Assembly (NCBI GenBank): GCA_036245525.1
Contig: BTPG01000003.1
Coordinates: 139,996,485-140,060,484, forward strand
DNA: 64,000 bases
Direction: 5' to 3'
From: Semisulcospira habei
Taxonomy: Eukaryota; Mollusca; Gastropoda; Semisulcospiridae
Positions 31,641 through 42,916 of the stretch are shown one piece after another. Position numbers and translations under genes: made by a program. Each line of letters begins with the position of its first letter. The stretch's first letter is position 1. The notes below the pieces were generated by a model. It searched no databases and was not told where the DNA came from. It was given only the letters and a program-made list of their open reading frames with translations.

Positions 31641-33352
31641 ATTACTGTCCGACTCAGTTAGGACTAAGCCACAAGATCTCTAGATGTGTAAAGGTCTTCC
31701 GAAAATGTGTTAGTCAATTTTTTCGCCGAGTATAAAGTTCACTGCATTTGTAATTATCTATGGCATCATCATCGACATAGGAATTTGGTCAATAAAGTTA
31801 TATTCCCCAGGATCAAGCATCTCATCACAGTCAGAAAACTGTCTGCAACAAAGACTGCTGACAGTATGTGTATGGGTCCTTTGTGTACTAGCTTAGAGCT
31901 TTATGATGTAAGTGCAACAGCAAATGTCGAAATTCATCGTTTGGAGGGTGTACTGTTTTTTGTACCCGAGTCGCGAATTTATCGTCTTCATTGGCGTCGT
32001 TTTGAATGAATATGCATATTTATGAGCCTACGTCACAAGGTAGAACTCGGCTGACTCATTATCGGTGTATCGCAATACTGCAGGTCACGAGGTCATCGGT
32101 GTGGTGTGTACACGTGTCAGTGTACACGTGTACTGATGTACTCCGGCATCCCTTTGACGTAATTTTTCACGAGAAAGTAGAATAAACCTTCCATACTCGC
32201 TATGCTGTCAAATCACATTGCGGGTTCCGCTAGACCTGCTAGTATTTACTAGTAACGATCGTGCGTACAGTAGTGCACCGAGGGCGTGCGTGCAAAGCGA
32301 ATCCACGGTGCCTAGTTTGACCGTTGATACTTTACCTCTCGGAAACACGCACCGTCTTCTATCACTGAAACAGAACATTGGTATTTATGCCCACTTTCTG
32401 CACTGCAGTCAATTTCACATCTCACACATCCAAGTCTACATAACTGAAAGCATAACTGGAAACGACAAATGCAACTTCGCAGCAGAAACACTACCTCTCT
32501 GAATCCAGTGAATGAGAGCCTGCACAGACAAAAACATGTTACGATCAGCGATGTGCAACATTGACAAACACCATAGTTTTCAGATCTTTGCAGCATAAAA
32601 TGTGATAACTAGCTCGTAACTATATAATAAAACGGGTTTAAAATCTTGTGAAATCAGTAAGAGATAAATTCTACTGACGATCATGAATTCTGAAAATCAC
32701 TAGCGCTCGCGGAACTATAGAAAGATCGACAAAGACCGTAGATTACTTACTGATTCAGCAGGAAAGCGACAAATTCCGGGTGGGCGGTCAAGCCAAGCTC
32801 TTGCTTTACGTGTTGCCACATGTCCATTTATTCCCTTGTCCGATGTCAATTCTACTTAGGGGTATCTTGTCTCTCTTCCTCTTTCTTCTCTTCAATTCCG
32901 AGTCTGTCATTGTCGGCGCGAGTCGATGATACTTTCTTTTTTTCTTCGCTGGTTCATTCGTCATCTTGTCTCTGATTGGTTATAATTATGCAGATGACCA
33001 GTTATGACGTCAGCTACCATCGCCTATCAGAAGCAATCATTTTACGTATCCAAAAGATTCCGGTGGGCCTCTTCTCGCTTTGAACGGACGAAAGAAAGCA
33101 TTTGTTGGAACAATATCTAAGTCACTGTCTAAGTGGGTATGCATACTGAATCCCAGTAAAAGCTTTTTGCGAACTGAAGCATTAAAAAAGGCCGGGCGTG
33201 CCCCTTAAAATATTACATCACTTCATAATGACATCAAACCTATTTGTACTTTTTCTTTTAAAGCTCATGACCCTCTTGCATCATCTATAATTACATCGCC
33301 CTTTGTTTACACTGTGATGTTATCAAGTATATTTACATCAAGTCACATGACA
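31641..33352. other. 1.7 kb without recognised gene or element
   Basis: No palindromic element, microsatellite or coding similarity found; the longest element-free stretch in the window. A small duplicated motif (TGTACACGTGT twice at 32108-32134) is the only structure I noted. It could hold regulatory or untranslated sequence; I have no evidence. Confidence 0.5.
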
Positions 33353-33507
33353 TTAACCCTTTTAGCCCCAAGATCCCAAATTGTGGAGGTGTCGCCCAAC
33401 GACTATGTACCAGTTGAAGGAGATGGCGCCAAGCTAATCTGGCACTACCCTTGAATTATCATGGTCAAACCATCTCCTGCTGTAGGGAACCGGGGCTAAA
33501 AGGGTAA
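33353..33507. mobile_element. Family B' element with one arm deleted
   Basis: TTAACCCTTTTAGCCCCAAG to GGGGCTAAAAGGGTAA. The left flank ends GGAGATGG and continues straight into CGCCAAGC of the right arm, so the whole left arm is missing. Confidence 0.75.
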
Positions 33508-34049
33508 GGGGTTAGAAAGCTAAATTCACCACTATGAGGCTGTGTTTTCAGTCTTTTTCTTTTTTCATTTTTCATAATCAGTTGTAAATGTGGTGGAAAC
33601 CCAAGGATATTTAGCTCTACAATTGTGCGCAGGTGTAAATCACAGACTATCACACACGCTTGCAATGCTCAACTACCCCCAAGTTACATCTGGCATTTGC
33701 AGAGATAAGAGGCAAGTTGTCTGTACCACAAGTCACAGCCTCCCTTGGGTTTCAGGCCGGAAACGCTTAGGGGCAAAAGTCGGCCAATCAAGTCGCGTAG
33801 TCTACAAGTTAGGTCACTTTGACTTTGTGGCTGGCCATTTCTGCCTCCCCCTCCCGCCCCCCCCCCCCCCTCCCCCGTGCGCAGACACACCTTCTATCCC
33901 CGTCCCTTGTTGGATGCTATCTCTTGTCAATCTTGACGGCACAAAGCTCGGTTTCTTCGTCGGTCTGCTGTTCGTTTTTACGGACACAGCGGTCCTCCTT
34001 TTTTGGAGTCGGTTTTTTTTTAATACTTTTTTATCAACGCATTGAACCC
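33508..34049. other. No gene seen; C-run at 33847-33873
   Basis: Open frames here span a C-run and lack any recognisable domain. Confidence 0.5.
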
Positions 34050-34170
34050 AGACACAGTACAACAGGAAACAGAAGGACCTTGATAGTTCAAGGGTGGTGC
34101 CAGAATAGTTTGGTACCTCCAGGCGCCAAGCTATTCTGGCACAACCATTGAACTGTTTTACTTGATCTGT
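34050..34170. mobile_element. Family B element, diverged
   Basis: Hairpin about 34077-34163: CTTGATAGTTCAAGGGTGG and CCATTGAACTG around GTACCTCCAGGCGCC. Termini lost. Confidence 0.6.
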
Positions 34171-34640
34171 GTATAATTCTTTCTTCCTTTTTCCTTTCTT
34201 TTTATAAAGAATTTTGTGGTATCTTGCTTGTTCTTCTTGTTCGTCTTTCTTGTGCTTGTTAAATTGTTTTTCCGTCTTTCTTTCTTTTTTTCGTTTTGGG
34301 TGGGATTTTTGTCTTCAGTTTTTTAGATCCGTTAGAAATATCAAAGGTTACATTGTGGGCCAAGTTCAAATTATTCTGAATGGAAGCAGGGATTTTGGAC
34401 TAGAAATATCATCCCACGGGAGAGAGTGATTTAGCATGCAGTGTATAATTATAGCAACGCTCCAAGGGCAGATCTTCTAAAAGAGGGTGAAGAGGTGTGC
34501 TTGACAGCAATGGCGGTGAGAATGGTGGTGCTGTTGAATCATCCCAGTGTTATGTCCATGTAGTTACGCGTCAGTGCGACTTTCAAGCTGGCTCACACTT
34601 GTGGTGCAATGTCTGGCACGCCACGCCACGCCACCCCCCC
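34171..34640. other. No feature seen
   Basis: T-rich at the left (34185-34300); nothing recognised. Confidence 0.5.
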
Positions 34641-34755
34641 CCCCCCCCCCACCTTAAAAAAATAATAAAATAAATAAATAAATAATAAATAAAATAAAAT
34701 AAATAGAAATAAAATAAATAATAAAAAAATATAAAAATAATATAAATAAAAAAAC
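34641..34755. repeat. AT-rich (AAAT)n-like tract
   Basis: Follows a C-run (34635-34650). Made of AAATA units of varying phase. Confidence 0.9.
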
Positions 34756-34789
34756 TAGACCGAAAGGGTTGACTGCCAGTGCTTGTAAT

Positions 34790-35935
34790 TTAGAAAAAAC
34801 TACCAAGTGAGTAGGAAAAGCACTGTCAAGGGAGAGAAGTGTGCATGATAGACCAATGATCATAGATCTACTTTGGTCCAAGCACACAAAAAAAAAAGAT
34901 AGAAAAGAGGGGGCGCTAAGTAAGAGACTGAAAGCAATGCATATGGAAGCCCCCCCCCCCCCCCCCCCGAAGGGGGGCGTATCACATATCCCACTGTTCC
35001 AGCCCCTAGGTGCATGGAAATTTAAATCTAGGTCCCCCAAGTGGGGGTCCAGATATTGAGCCGGTGTGGACAGCTGTTTCGGTCTTGGCGACCTCTTCAG
35101 CACACCCTCGGCAATACTGGAGGAAGAGAAGGAACTTCTGCTTACCTGCAAAGAAGACCACATTTTACTGTGGTTTCTGCAGGGGCATACATTCCATGCC
35201 TCCACCTAGAGCTAAATTTCCATGCACCCTAAGAGAGAACCTACTAAAAAGGGGGAAGGGGTTGCAGTCGAAATTGTAGTAAAAAACTAGACCGAAAGGG
35301 TTGACTGCCAGTGCTTGTAATTTAGAAAAAACTACCAAGTGAGTAGGAAAAGCACTGTCAAGGGAGAGAAGTGTGCATGATAGACCAATGATCATAGATC
35401 TACTTTGGTCCAAGCACACAAAAAAAAAAGATAGAAAAGAGGGGGCTCTAGCACACACAAAAAAGCACACAAAAAAAAGCACACAAAGCACACCAAAAAA
35501 AGATAGAAAAGATTTAGTTCTTGGTGGAGGCATGGAATGTATGCCCCTGCAGAAACCACAGTAAAATGTGGTCTTCTTTGCAGGTAAGCAGAAGTTCCTT
35601 CTCTTCCTCCAGTATTGCCGAGGGTGTGCTGAAGAGGTCGCCAAGACCGAAACAGCTGTCCACACCGGCTCAATATCTGGACCCCCACTTGGGGGACCTA
35701 GATTTAAATTTCCATGCACCTAGGGGCTGGAACAATGGGATATGTGATACGCCCCCCTTCGGGGGGGCTTCCATATGCATTGCTTTCAGTCTCTTACTTA
35801 GCGCCCCCTCTTTTCTATCTTTTTCTTGTGTGCTTGGACCAAAGTCGATCTATGATCATTGGTCTATCATGCACACTTCTCTCCCTTGACAGTGCTTTTC
35901 CTACTCACTTGGTAGTTTTTTCTAATATAAATAAA
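34790..35935. mobile_element. Large fold-back: ~415 bp inverted arms with an internal direct repeat
   Basis: Left arm 34790-35206 and right arm 35523-35935 are inverted copies, close to identical apart from homopolymer and small indels. The 316 base spacer contains a second direct copy of the arm's outer part: 34749-34914 and 35281-35446 match almost base for base over 166 bases. Within each arm are smaller palindromes (TCCCCCAAGTGGGGGTCC; CGAAGGGGGGC). The frame at 35010-35279 contains CLPAKKTTFYCGFCRG, a Cys-X2-Cys-containing peptide whose segment is also preserved in the other arm; I cannot assign it. Confidence 0.85.
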
Positions 35936-36515
35936 CAACAAAAAGCAATTTGCTTTTTGAAGATTTTGAAAGGAAAAGCGGCTTAGCTGCAGAATGCGTT
36001 ACTGCCTAGTGACGGCAAAAAAAGGCTATTCTGCGTTTGTAAATATAGCATGATTTTCATTGCATTAAAATAATCAGTTTACTTTTCACAAAAATAGCCT
36101 TATGTCTTCACACGTCAAATGAGTCTTTCAAATAAGTCTTGAATCTTGTGCTTGACAGCGCTGAATGCTGCTGGTTTTTGCTACACCTATTCCACTTCCC
36201 AATTTCGATTCTACGACTTTAATAAAACATCGATTTTATCAATGTTACATACTTGATTATTTAAGTGAATAGCACTTTACTACTTCCACGCCCCTTCATG
36301 GATGTATTCTCTCTGTTATTGTAGAAATTTCCGTATTTTCTGAGGCAGAAAAGTAGGTTGCTGAAGAAGATTGCGCTATGCAGAAACGCGGTCGTCTGCT
36401 GCTGGAGATACGTGCTGTTCTGTGATTTTGGACCAGTAAAGATGTCTGCAGAGCGTCTAAGCATTTCTTTGAAGTCAAACTTTCTTGTGATGAGTTACCG
36501 GACAAACTTTAGTAA
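35936..36515. other. No gene; decayed family G and L fragments
   Basis: A family G-like segment at 36048-36100 (GATTTTCATTGCATTAAAAT) and half of hairpin L at 36411-36436 (TCTGTGATTTTGGACC). Confidence 0.5.
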
Positions 36516-36840
<325 letters not shown>

Positions 36841-36959
36841 GATTATTATCCAATAGTTAAACGCTGCCTCACATTCTTTTTATTCCACAATACATCAGCA
36901 TGTGCTCACAAGCAAATTAAGGCCAATCAGTTAATGTCAGATTTTGTTTCTGTTGATTC

Positions 36960-37095
36960 AGCGCCATAGTGTTCAGTCGTCAAAAGTGATGCCAGCAAGA
37001 AGCATAGACGCTCATAAGCCCCGCATATGCGGGGGCTTATGAGGATCTATGTCTCTTGCACTTGGATCGTGTTTAGTTTTTCATGGCAGCAAATG
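36960..37095. mobile_element. Family A element
   Basis: Hairpin 36994-37059. CTCATAAGCC pairs with GGCTTATGAG, while nearly all other copies have CTCATGAGCC with GGCTCATGAG. Right flank GATCGTGTTTAGTTTTTCATG is family-typical. Confidence 0.8.
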
Positions 37096-37199
37096 GGCAA
37101 AGGCCAATCAATTTAATGTCAGATCTGGAGCCGAAAACAATATGCTTGCGCAGCCCGTTTAATGCAAGGTCGTGATATACCAGTAATTCTGCTATTAAG

Positions 37200-37298
37200 G
37201 CAAAAGACAGCAAGTCAATGTTGCGAAAAGCAAGATTTTCATTGTATTACAACGAATATCGTGCTTTCACCAAAAAAAATAGACTTCTTGTCTTTTGC
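37200..37298. mobile_element. Family G element
   Basis: Terminal inverted words GCAAAAGACAGCAAGTC and GACTTCTTGTCTTTTGC enclose an inner hairpin GCGAAAAGCAAGATTTTCAT with its partner. Two nested levels of inverted repeat. Confidence 0.8.
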
Positions 37299-37338
37299 AT
37301 TCACAGAGCATTATATCGCTCACAGAGTAGAGTTCGGC

Positions 37339-37383
37339 GGGGTTTGTTTGTTTGTTTGTTTGTTTGTTTGTTTGTTTGTTTGT
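37339..37383. repeat. (GTTT)n microsatellite
   Basis: About ten GTTT units. Confidence 0.95.
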
Positions 37384-37764
37384 TTTCCACTCGTATTATA
37401 TATTATCAATCCAGTGCAATTGTCTTCGACGAATTTGTACCCGGCGGGTCAGACCGTACTAGCAAATAGGCGTTGTTCGAAAATCAGAAATAGGTCAAAA
37501 CCGATCGCATTTCTACGAAAACACTGTTTGCGTCAAAAGACGCGCAGTCTTTTTTTTAAATCTACTTCTGATGCACGGAAATCGTTTATTGTCTGTGCCC
37601 ATCTCGCGCAAGTAGTCGGGTGATTCTTAGTAGGAAAGTTAATTTGAATTTTTGAACTAAATCTGGTTTATCGAAAGAGTCACATATGTTTTTCTCCTCA
37701 AGATTCTAGATAGAGAAGCACCCCTCGCACGCCTGGGCCCTAAGTGCAAAAGGACTAAGTACAT
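37384..37764. other. No feature seen
   Basis: No gene or repeat recognised. Confidence 0.5.
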
Positions 37765-38018
37765 TTAACTCATTCTACCCCAACACCGTAAACCCCAAAT
37801 GTTGCCGTTGTTCTCTGAAGACTGCACTCTAGTGCAGGACACAGATCGACCATGATAGTTCAAGGGTGATGCCAGAATAGCTTGGCGCCTTAGTTCAAGG
37901 GTGATGCCAGAATAGCTTGGCGCCCATCAGTAGGCGCCAAGCTATTCTGGCATCACCCTTGAACTATCATGGTCGATCCTTATCTTGCTGTGGTGTGTCC
38001 TGGGGTAGAATGAGTTAA
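37765..38018. mobile_element. Family B element with a duplicated left arm
   Basis: TTAACTCATTCTACCCCAAC to CTGGGGTAGAATGAGTTAA. The left arm segment TTCAAGGGTGATGCCAGAAT through GGCGCC occurs twice in a row (about 37858-37890 and 37892-37924), the right arm once. Confidence 0.85.
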
Positions 38019-38063
38019 AGCGATCTGCTTCATCGCGGACTTTGACTGCTAAAATTCGCTGTT

Positions 38064-38345
38064 ATAACTTGTTATCAATAATGTCTTGCCCCAACAGCGA
38101 ATTTTCAATCATTCTTTTAATAATCAATGTGAGCGTTCACACGAGGCAGAGGTTTCCCACGACCTTTTGGGCATAACGGAAGGAACTCCCCTATGTACAA
38201 AGGAGGAGAAGAACACAACAGTCTTTCATTTTACAAAATCCAGACCCGAAATAAATACCCGAAATATTAATAAAGGTGTGTTTTAGTTGTCTTTTCTAGG
38301 CGTGTTTCTATCTCCCGTTGGGTTCTTCTCTGCATTTTACAACAT
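38064..38345. repeat. Dispersed repeat R copy 2 joined to a family I arm
   Basis: 38064-38275 matches 20214-20420. At 38283 it continues as GTCTTTTCTAGGCGTGTTTC, the right arm of family I. Confidence 0.55.
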
Positions 38346-38393
38346 CCAAACTTCATACGTTAGCCCTTTCGTCCAGCATTATTGTAAAGTATA

Positions 38394-38590
38394 CTAACCC
38401 ATTCAGCCCTGACGCACTACAGCAGGAGATGGGTCGACCTTGATAATTCAAGGGTAGTGCCAGATTAGCTTGGCGCCTGTCGCCTGCCCTTGAATCATCA
38501 TGGTCGATCCATCTCCTGCAACTGTTGCAAAGTCATTAGATGAGGCCTCCAAAATTTTGGGAAATGCGGCCGTTGGGCTAAATGAGTTGA
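38394..38590. mobile_element. Family B' element, one arm truncated, reversed
   Basis: CTAACCCATTCAGCCCTGAC to GGGCTAAATGAGTTG. The left arm is complete; the right jumps from GGCGCCTGTCGCC to CTTGAATCATCATGG. Confidence 0.75.
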
Positions 38591-38765
38591 GAACAGTTCT
38601 ACAGGAGATATTGCGTGCTCTTTATTTTCAGGAGCCGGTCCCTTTTAAGGAGTGAAACCGCCGAACTGTACTCCATGATCATTTTGGGTGTGGAAACGGA
38701 GATAACCGGGATGAAAATGTAACCGGCCTTTCTCTACCAGCGGCAGCAGATTTTGCGTCTGATAT

Positions 38766-38848
38766 CTTTGGCGGTCGGTAGCGCTTTTAGTCGCGATGAT
38801 CTCCTGTTTGAATCATAGCGACAAAAAGTGCTACCGACAGCCGAAGGT
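38766..38848. mobile_element. Family C palindrome
   Basis: CTTTGGCGGTCGGTAGCGCT and GTGCTACCGACAGCCGAAGG. The central GATTCCTGCAGGAATC has decayed to GATCTCCTGTTTGAATC. It ends four bases from the next TTAA element. Confidence 0.75.
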
Positions 38849-38851
38849 TGG

Positions 38852-38977
38852 TTAACTCATTCTACCCCAGACACACCACAGCAAGATAAGGATCGATCTG
38901 TGTCCTGCACTATAGTGCAGTCTTCAGAGGACAACGGCAACATTTGGGGATTTCGGTGTTGGGGTAGAATGAGTTAA
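38852..38977. mobile_element. Family B element that has lost its hairpin
   Basis: TTAACTCATTCTACCCCAGA to TTGGGGTAGAATGAGTTAA, both flanks intact. Where other copies have GGATCGACCATG...CATGGTCGATCTG, this copy reads GGATCGATCTG: the stem has vanished with a single TCGA left at the join. Confidence 0.85.
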
Positions 38978-39100
38978 CCGAGCATTAAAGGAGCATGGAT
39001 GCCAGCAAGACGGCAAAGTGTGGGGACCACGAGGCCGATCTGTCTCTTGCGGTTGGATAGTGTTAAGTTTTTCTCGACAGTAAAGAGATTATCTGAGATG
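38978..39100. mobile_element. Family A remnant
   Basis: AAAGGAGCATGGATGCCAGC, a ruined hairpin, then GTCTCTTGCGGTTGGATAGT and TTTCTCGACAGTAAAGAG. Confidence 0.6.
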
Positions 39101-39168
39101 CCCCACGTGTGAACACTCCTTTCTGTGACATTTATCATTAATCATCCATATGCGTTGCAATTTGTATG

Positions 39169-39173
<5 letters not shown>

Positions 39174-39225
<52 letters not shown>

Positions 39226-39430
39226 CTAACTATCGACCAAATTTCAGTTCAAGAGATCGAGATAATACATACAGTTCAAAGGATAGCTCGACCACAGAGC
39301 AGTTCAAGGGTGGAGCCAGAATAGCTCGGCGCCCTCAGACTATATCGGTCGGTCCATATCCTCCCAAGGCGCAAAAGGCCATCGGGCCGACTTGGGCCGC
39401 CGTTGGCCCGCACACGATCGTTTGTGTCAG
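39174..39430. repeat. (GA)n, then family B and E fragments
   Basis: (GA)n 39174-39224. A family B stem fragment at 39295-39335 (GTTCAAGGGTGGAGCCAGAA). One arm of family E at 39369-39424 (GCGCAAAAGGCCATCGGGCC). Confidence 0.65.
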
Positions 39431-39446
39431 AGCTTAGTCGTTTCAG

Positions 39447-39665
39447 TAACCCCTTCCCTGCGACTGGACCCATATCTTGTGTCTGACATCTAGTTCAGTC
39501 AACCGCCAAAAGCCACAACCGTCCAAGGAACATTGGCACAGATCGGCCCCCAGCAAGAGGTATAGATCCTCATGAGCCCCCGCAATTGCTGGGGTGCATG
39601 AGTATCTACGACTCTGGCAGTTGGGTCGTGCTCACTTTTTCTCGGCTGACATGGCGTCAATGCAC
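39447..39665. mobile_element. Family A element
   Basis: GTAACCCCTTCCCTGCGACT at left, flank CAACCGTCCAAGGAACATTG, hairpin 39552-39622 with several mismatches, right flank GGTCGTGCTCACTTTTTCTC. Confidence 0.7.
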
Positions 39666-39789
39666 TGATTACAACAACAATAAAGTAGGCCACCCATAGG
39701 AAATTGCATTTCTGTTGTCAAGCTGAGACCGCAAACAAGTTGCAGCTAAACAAGTAAGACACGCCATTGACAGCTCCTGCTTTTTATTT

Positions 39790-39960
39790 TAAATGACTCG
39801 TTGAAAAAATAGTGAGAGAACGATCCATCTGCAAGAGGCATAGATACACATGAGCCCCCGCTGTCGCGAGGGCTCATGAGGATCTATGCCTCTTGCTGAA
39901 ACCACTTATTATCCAGGTTTCTTTGGGGTCGATCTTTTGCGCTGAGTTTACATTGATTTA
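39790..39960. mobile_element. Family A element, opposite orientation
   Basis: Hairpin 39831-39896 (GCAAGAGGCATAGATACACA and complement); then AGGTTTCTTTGGGGTCGATC. Ends indistinct. Confidence 0.65.
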
Positions 39961-40054
39961 AAAAAAAAAACCACCATCTGCGTCCACATGCGGTGGCGGG
40001 TTTCAATGTTTTATCATTAGCACACTTGGTATTTTTGTATGACAGTGTGTGGTT

Positions 40055-40147
40055 TTAACGCTTTGGCGGTCGACAGCGGTTTTTGTCGCGATGATTCCTG
40101 TCGGAATCATCTCGACAAAAACCGCTACCGACTGCCCACAGGCATAA
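40055..40147. mobile_element. Family C palindrome
   Basis: TTAACGCTTTGGCGGTCGAC and its partner around ATGATTCCTGTCGGAATCAT. Note the central TGTCGG where TGCAGG is usual. Confidence 0.8.
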
Positions 40148-40204
40148 CCCATTCGTGAACCCGTAATGTCTGAAATCACACGGAACAAAACATATTTATG
40201 ACGC

Positions 40205-40400
40205 ACACAGTCGAAAAGAGACATCGACCGTGACAGTTTAAGGATGGTGCCAGAATATCTTGGTGCAATAGACCCCCAGCCGTCAAAGGAACATGGATAC
40301 AAAGTGGTTTCAGCGAGAGGCATAGCTCCTCATCAGCTCCCGCATCTAAGGTGGTTTATGTGGATCTATGTTCTTTTGCAGCTTGATCGTGTTCACTTTT
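40205..40400. mobile_element. Family B fragment followed by family A
   Basis: B stem fragment 40220-40263 ends abruptly at the start of a family A flank (CCCAGCCGTCAAAGGAACAT). The A hairpin at 40315-40381 is imperfect. Confidence 0.6.
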
Positions 40401-40408
40401 TTCAGCAA

Positions 40409-40439
40409 GCCTTTATTATTATTATTATTATTATTGTTA

Positions 40440-40513
<74 letters not shown>

Positions 40514-40531
40514 GTGCGTGATTTATTATTA

Positions 40532-40592
<61 letters not shown>
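40409..40592. repeat. (ATT)n microsatellite
   Basis: About 180 bases of ATT interrupted by GTGCGTG near 40514. Confidence 0.95.
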
Positions 40593-40654
40593 GTGTGTGC
40601 ATAAATCCTATCTTACTTGTGCACTTGTTTTTATGTCTGTATTAATAACTTGTT

Positions 40655-40960
40655 GCATTTGTCTTTTCTAAGCGTGTTTTTTTCTTCAATGGGATGTTCT
40701 CTACGTGTGTATCTGTATAAGAAAGAAAAGAAGCATTTGTCCTTATCTGTTAACCATCCTTCGATGCCAGTGGTCACAAAATGCGCGTCTGAAACCACCA
40801 AACACTGACAAACTTTCGCGTGGAAAACACAGAAGTAAATTGGCGTCAATAACAAAAGACTAACAAGAAACATAAACCCTCATGAGCCCCGGGACTGTGG
40901 GAGCTCTTGAGGGTTTATGTCTCTTGCAGCTGGGTGGCGCTCACTTTGCCCCGTGTTAAA
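40655..40960. mobile_element. Family I arm and family A variant
   Basis: GTCTTTTCTAAGCGTGTTTT at 40660. At 40735-40960 a family A variant with AACATAAACCCTCATGAGCC paired to CTCTTGAGGGTTTATGTCTC; relative of 30655. Its arms carry AAACCC/GGGTTT where the main family has AGATCC/GGATCT. Confidence 0.65.
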
Positions 40961-41168
40961 CAACTGTCTCCTCCAGGCAAGAACGAATTAATAATTCATA
41001 CTGTCTCCGGTGTAAGTTTTCGTAATATGTCTAACAATAATGCTGCGCAAAAGGAATACATTAGCTTTTGTTTTCTTACGGAATTCGAATGTCCAAAAAT
41101 AAAGGACTTTCCTGTTCGTTTCTCCTTGCCTACGTAGTAAAGTTCTCTTGCTGCGCAGAAGGGGCAGA

Positions 41169-41200
<32 letters not shown>

Positions 41201-41918
41201 ACACACAAAAAAACACACGGTAATACGTGCCTACTCGCACGAAAAATGCAAAGAAGTCTTACTTGAGGCATAACAGCAATAAGAACCCGTTGTAGTGTCG
41301 AATTGTATCAATCAAAGCCCGCCCTAAAGCAGGCTGCTTGAAGCCGAATAGGGGAGATTAAATAATATTAGGAATTAAAAAAAAATAAAAAATAAAACTT
41401 TTTCTTTTAAGGAATATTTTAGTATTTCTTCCCCCCCCCCCCCGCCCCCCCCCCCCCCCCCCCCCCAAAAGAAAAAAAAAAAAAACACAGACACAAAAAC
41501 ACCTGCATATTCAAATATTGTATGACTTTTTCATGCAGAAAATTGATGCAGCCGCATTTTACGGTATTCTTCAGAAAATTGAAATCAGTAATAAATATAT
41601 CGCCCTTTGGGTGATTTCGTTTTTATTTTTTATTTTTTATCAGCTGTAGCCTCGTCTGCCACGCCTTTAACTGAGTCGCTGATTATAAACATCGCCATCA
41701 TATCAGCTGAGTGCGTTGGGCTCAGCTGCATGTTTTGTGGCTGGCGCATAATTAAACTCACTCTGTGTATTTGGACCTTACCGCTTCATCCCATGAGGTC
41801 TATAATCACATGTATAAAATATTTGTGAGGCAAGAAGCAAAGAGTCACACTGATCAAGAATTATGTCGCTGTCAAGTGGAAGGGTCTAGAATGTTTCCTT
41901 TTATATTCCAAAATCTAT
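40961..41918. other. No gene; A-run and C-run tracts
   Basis: A-run at 41169-41200, C-runs at 41430-41466. A loose match to the hairpin L / repeat seen at 23355 lies at 41697-41812. Confidence 0.5.
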
Positions 41919-41991
41919 TGTGTCCATTTTTGAAAAAAAGCGATATTTTCATTGTTGTTCAATGGAAATCTATTTTCTCTCAAAATGGACA
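41919..41991. mobile_element. Family G hairpin, diverged
   Basis: GTCCATTTTTGAAAAAAAGC mirrored by CTCTCAAAATGGAC, with an inner GATATTTTCATTG/CAATGGAAATCTAT stem. Confidence 0.65.
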
Positions 41992-42358
41992 TTCTGGCAG
42001 GGATGAATACTTGTTTCTTGTACATAATCATAATACATCGACTAGCAAAAGAAATGCGACATTATTCAAATCATCGGAATAATGCACCTGCACGAACGAA
42101 CGCAAGATACACGCAAAATGTTTTTGAAATTTAACGTTTCTGGCCATCACGAAAGTGCCTAAGTCATAATCGGGGCACCAAAAGGGTTCTGAACAAAATC
42201 CGACCTCAGCTGCTACAGCTGCGCCATCAGAGCACCCCAGCTCCCCAGATTGACTGAAGAAAGGCAAGAGACCTACGGCTACCGCCCTAAAAAAAAAAAT
42301 AAAAAAAAAAAAAAAAAAACACCAAACCATTTATTTTTAATGGAAAAGGCAATTTTCT
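41992..42358. other. No feature seen; A-run near 42280-42320
   Basis: A-rich homopolymer at the right. Nothing else recognised. Confidence 0.5.
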
Positions 42359-42660
42359 AAGAGACACAGATCCTCATGAGCCCCCGCAAGTGCGGGGGCT
42401 CATGGGGATCTATGTCTCTTTGCTGAGTCCATTTACATCTGGCTTCCGCCCAGGCAAAGGAGGTCATGGGACATTTTAATCACCAACAGAACACTTCCGC
42501 GGGGAGGTATTTTCATCCAGCAAAAAATTACTCCCACGAGGACGTGGTCTCCTAAGCGCGATCGGTGAAGCGGCTTTGAAGCAGACGACAACTGTGTGAA
42601 CGCTAATCTAGTTCTTTCCGGATTCAAGAGACATAGATGTTCATGAGGGCTATACAATCA
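42359..42660. mobile_element. Family A hairpin and a second decayed one
   Basis: Hairpin 42359-42420, nearly perfect: AAGAGACACAGATCCTCATG with its partner. A decayed hairpin lies at 42605-42655 (AAGAGACATAGATGTTCATG ... GTATGTGTCTTG). Confidence 0.7.
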
Positions 42661-42699
42661 CATCACTCATTTGAATGTATGTGTCTTGATTGTTTTCCC

Positions 42700-42916
42700 T
42701 TAACCCCTTCTCTGCCAGTTGACGCAGGATTTTATTTTTCTGCAATCTTCGTTAATTTAACGCTCAGAGCCCCGGCTGTTCCCGGAACATGGGTTCAAAC
42801 TGATGTCAGCAAGAGGCATAGATCCTCATGGGCCCCCGCAATTGCGGGGGGCCATGAGGATCTATGCCTCCAGCAATTGGATCGTGTTCACTTCTTTCCG
42901 GCAGTCAAGGAGGTAA
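42700..42916. mobile_element. Family A element
   Basis: TTAACCCCTTCTCTGCCAGT to GGCAGTCAAGGAGGTAA. Hairpin 42809-42873 with CATGGGCCCCC paired to GGGGGGCCATG, where the consensus has CATGAGCCCCC with GGGGGCTCATG; the A-to-G change is matched on the other arm. Confidence 0.8.

Noticed and set aside
33590..34151. Frames of 110-151 codons with proline runs
   Set aside because: They cross a C-run and a decayed family B hairpin, without any domain.
34654..35719. Two 183-184 codon frames across the fold-back
   Set aside because: They are inverted copies of the same repeat read through low-complexity AT and C tracts; only the short Cys-containing segment seemed worth noting.
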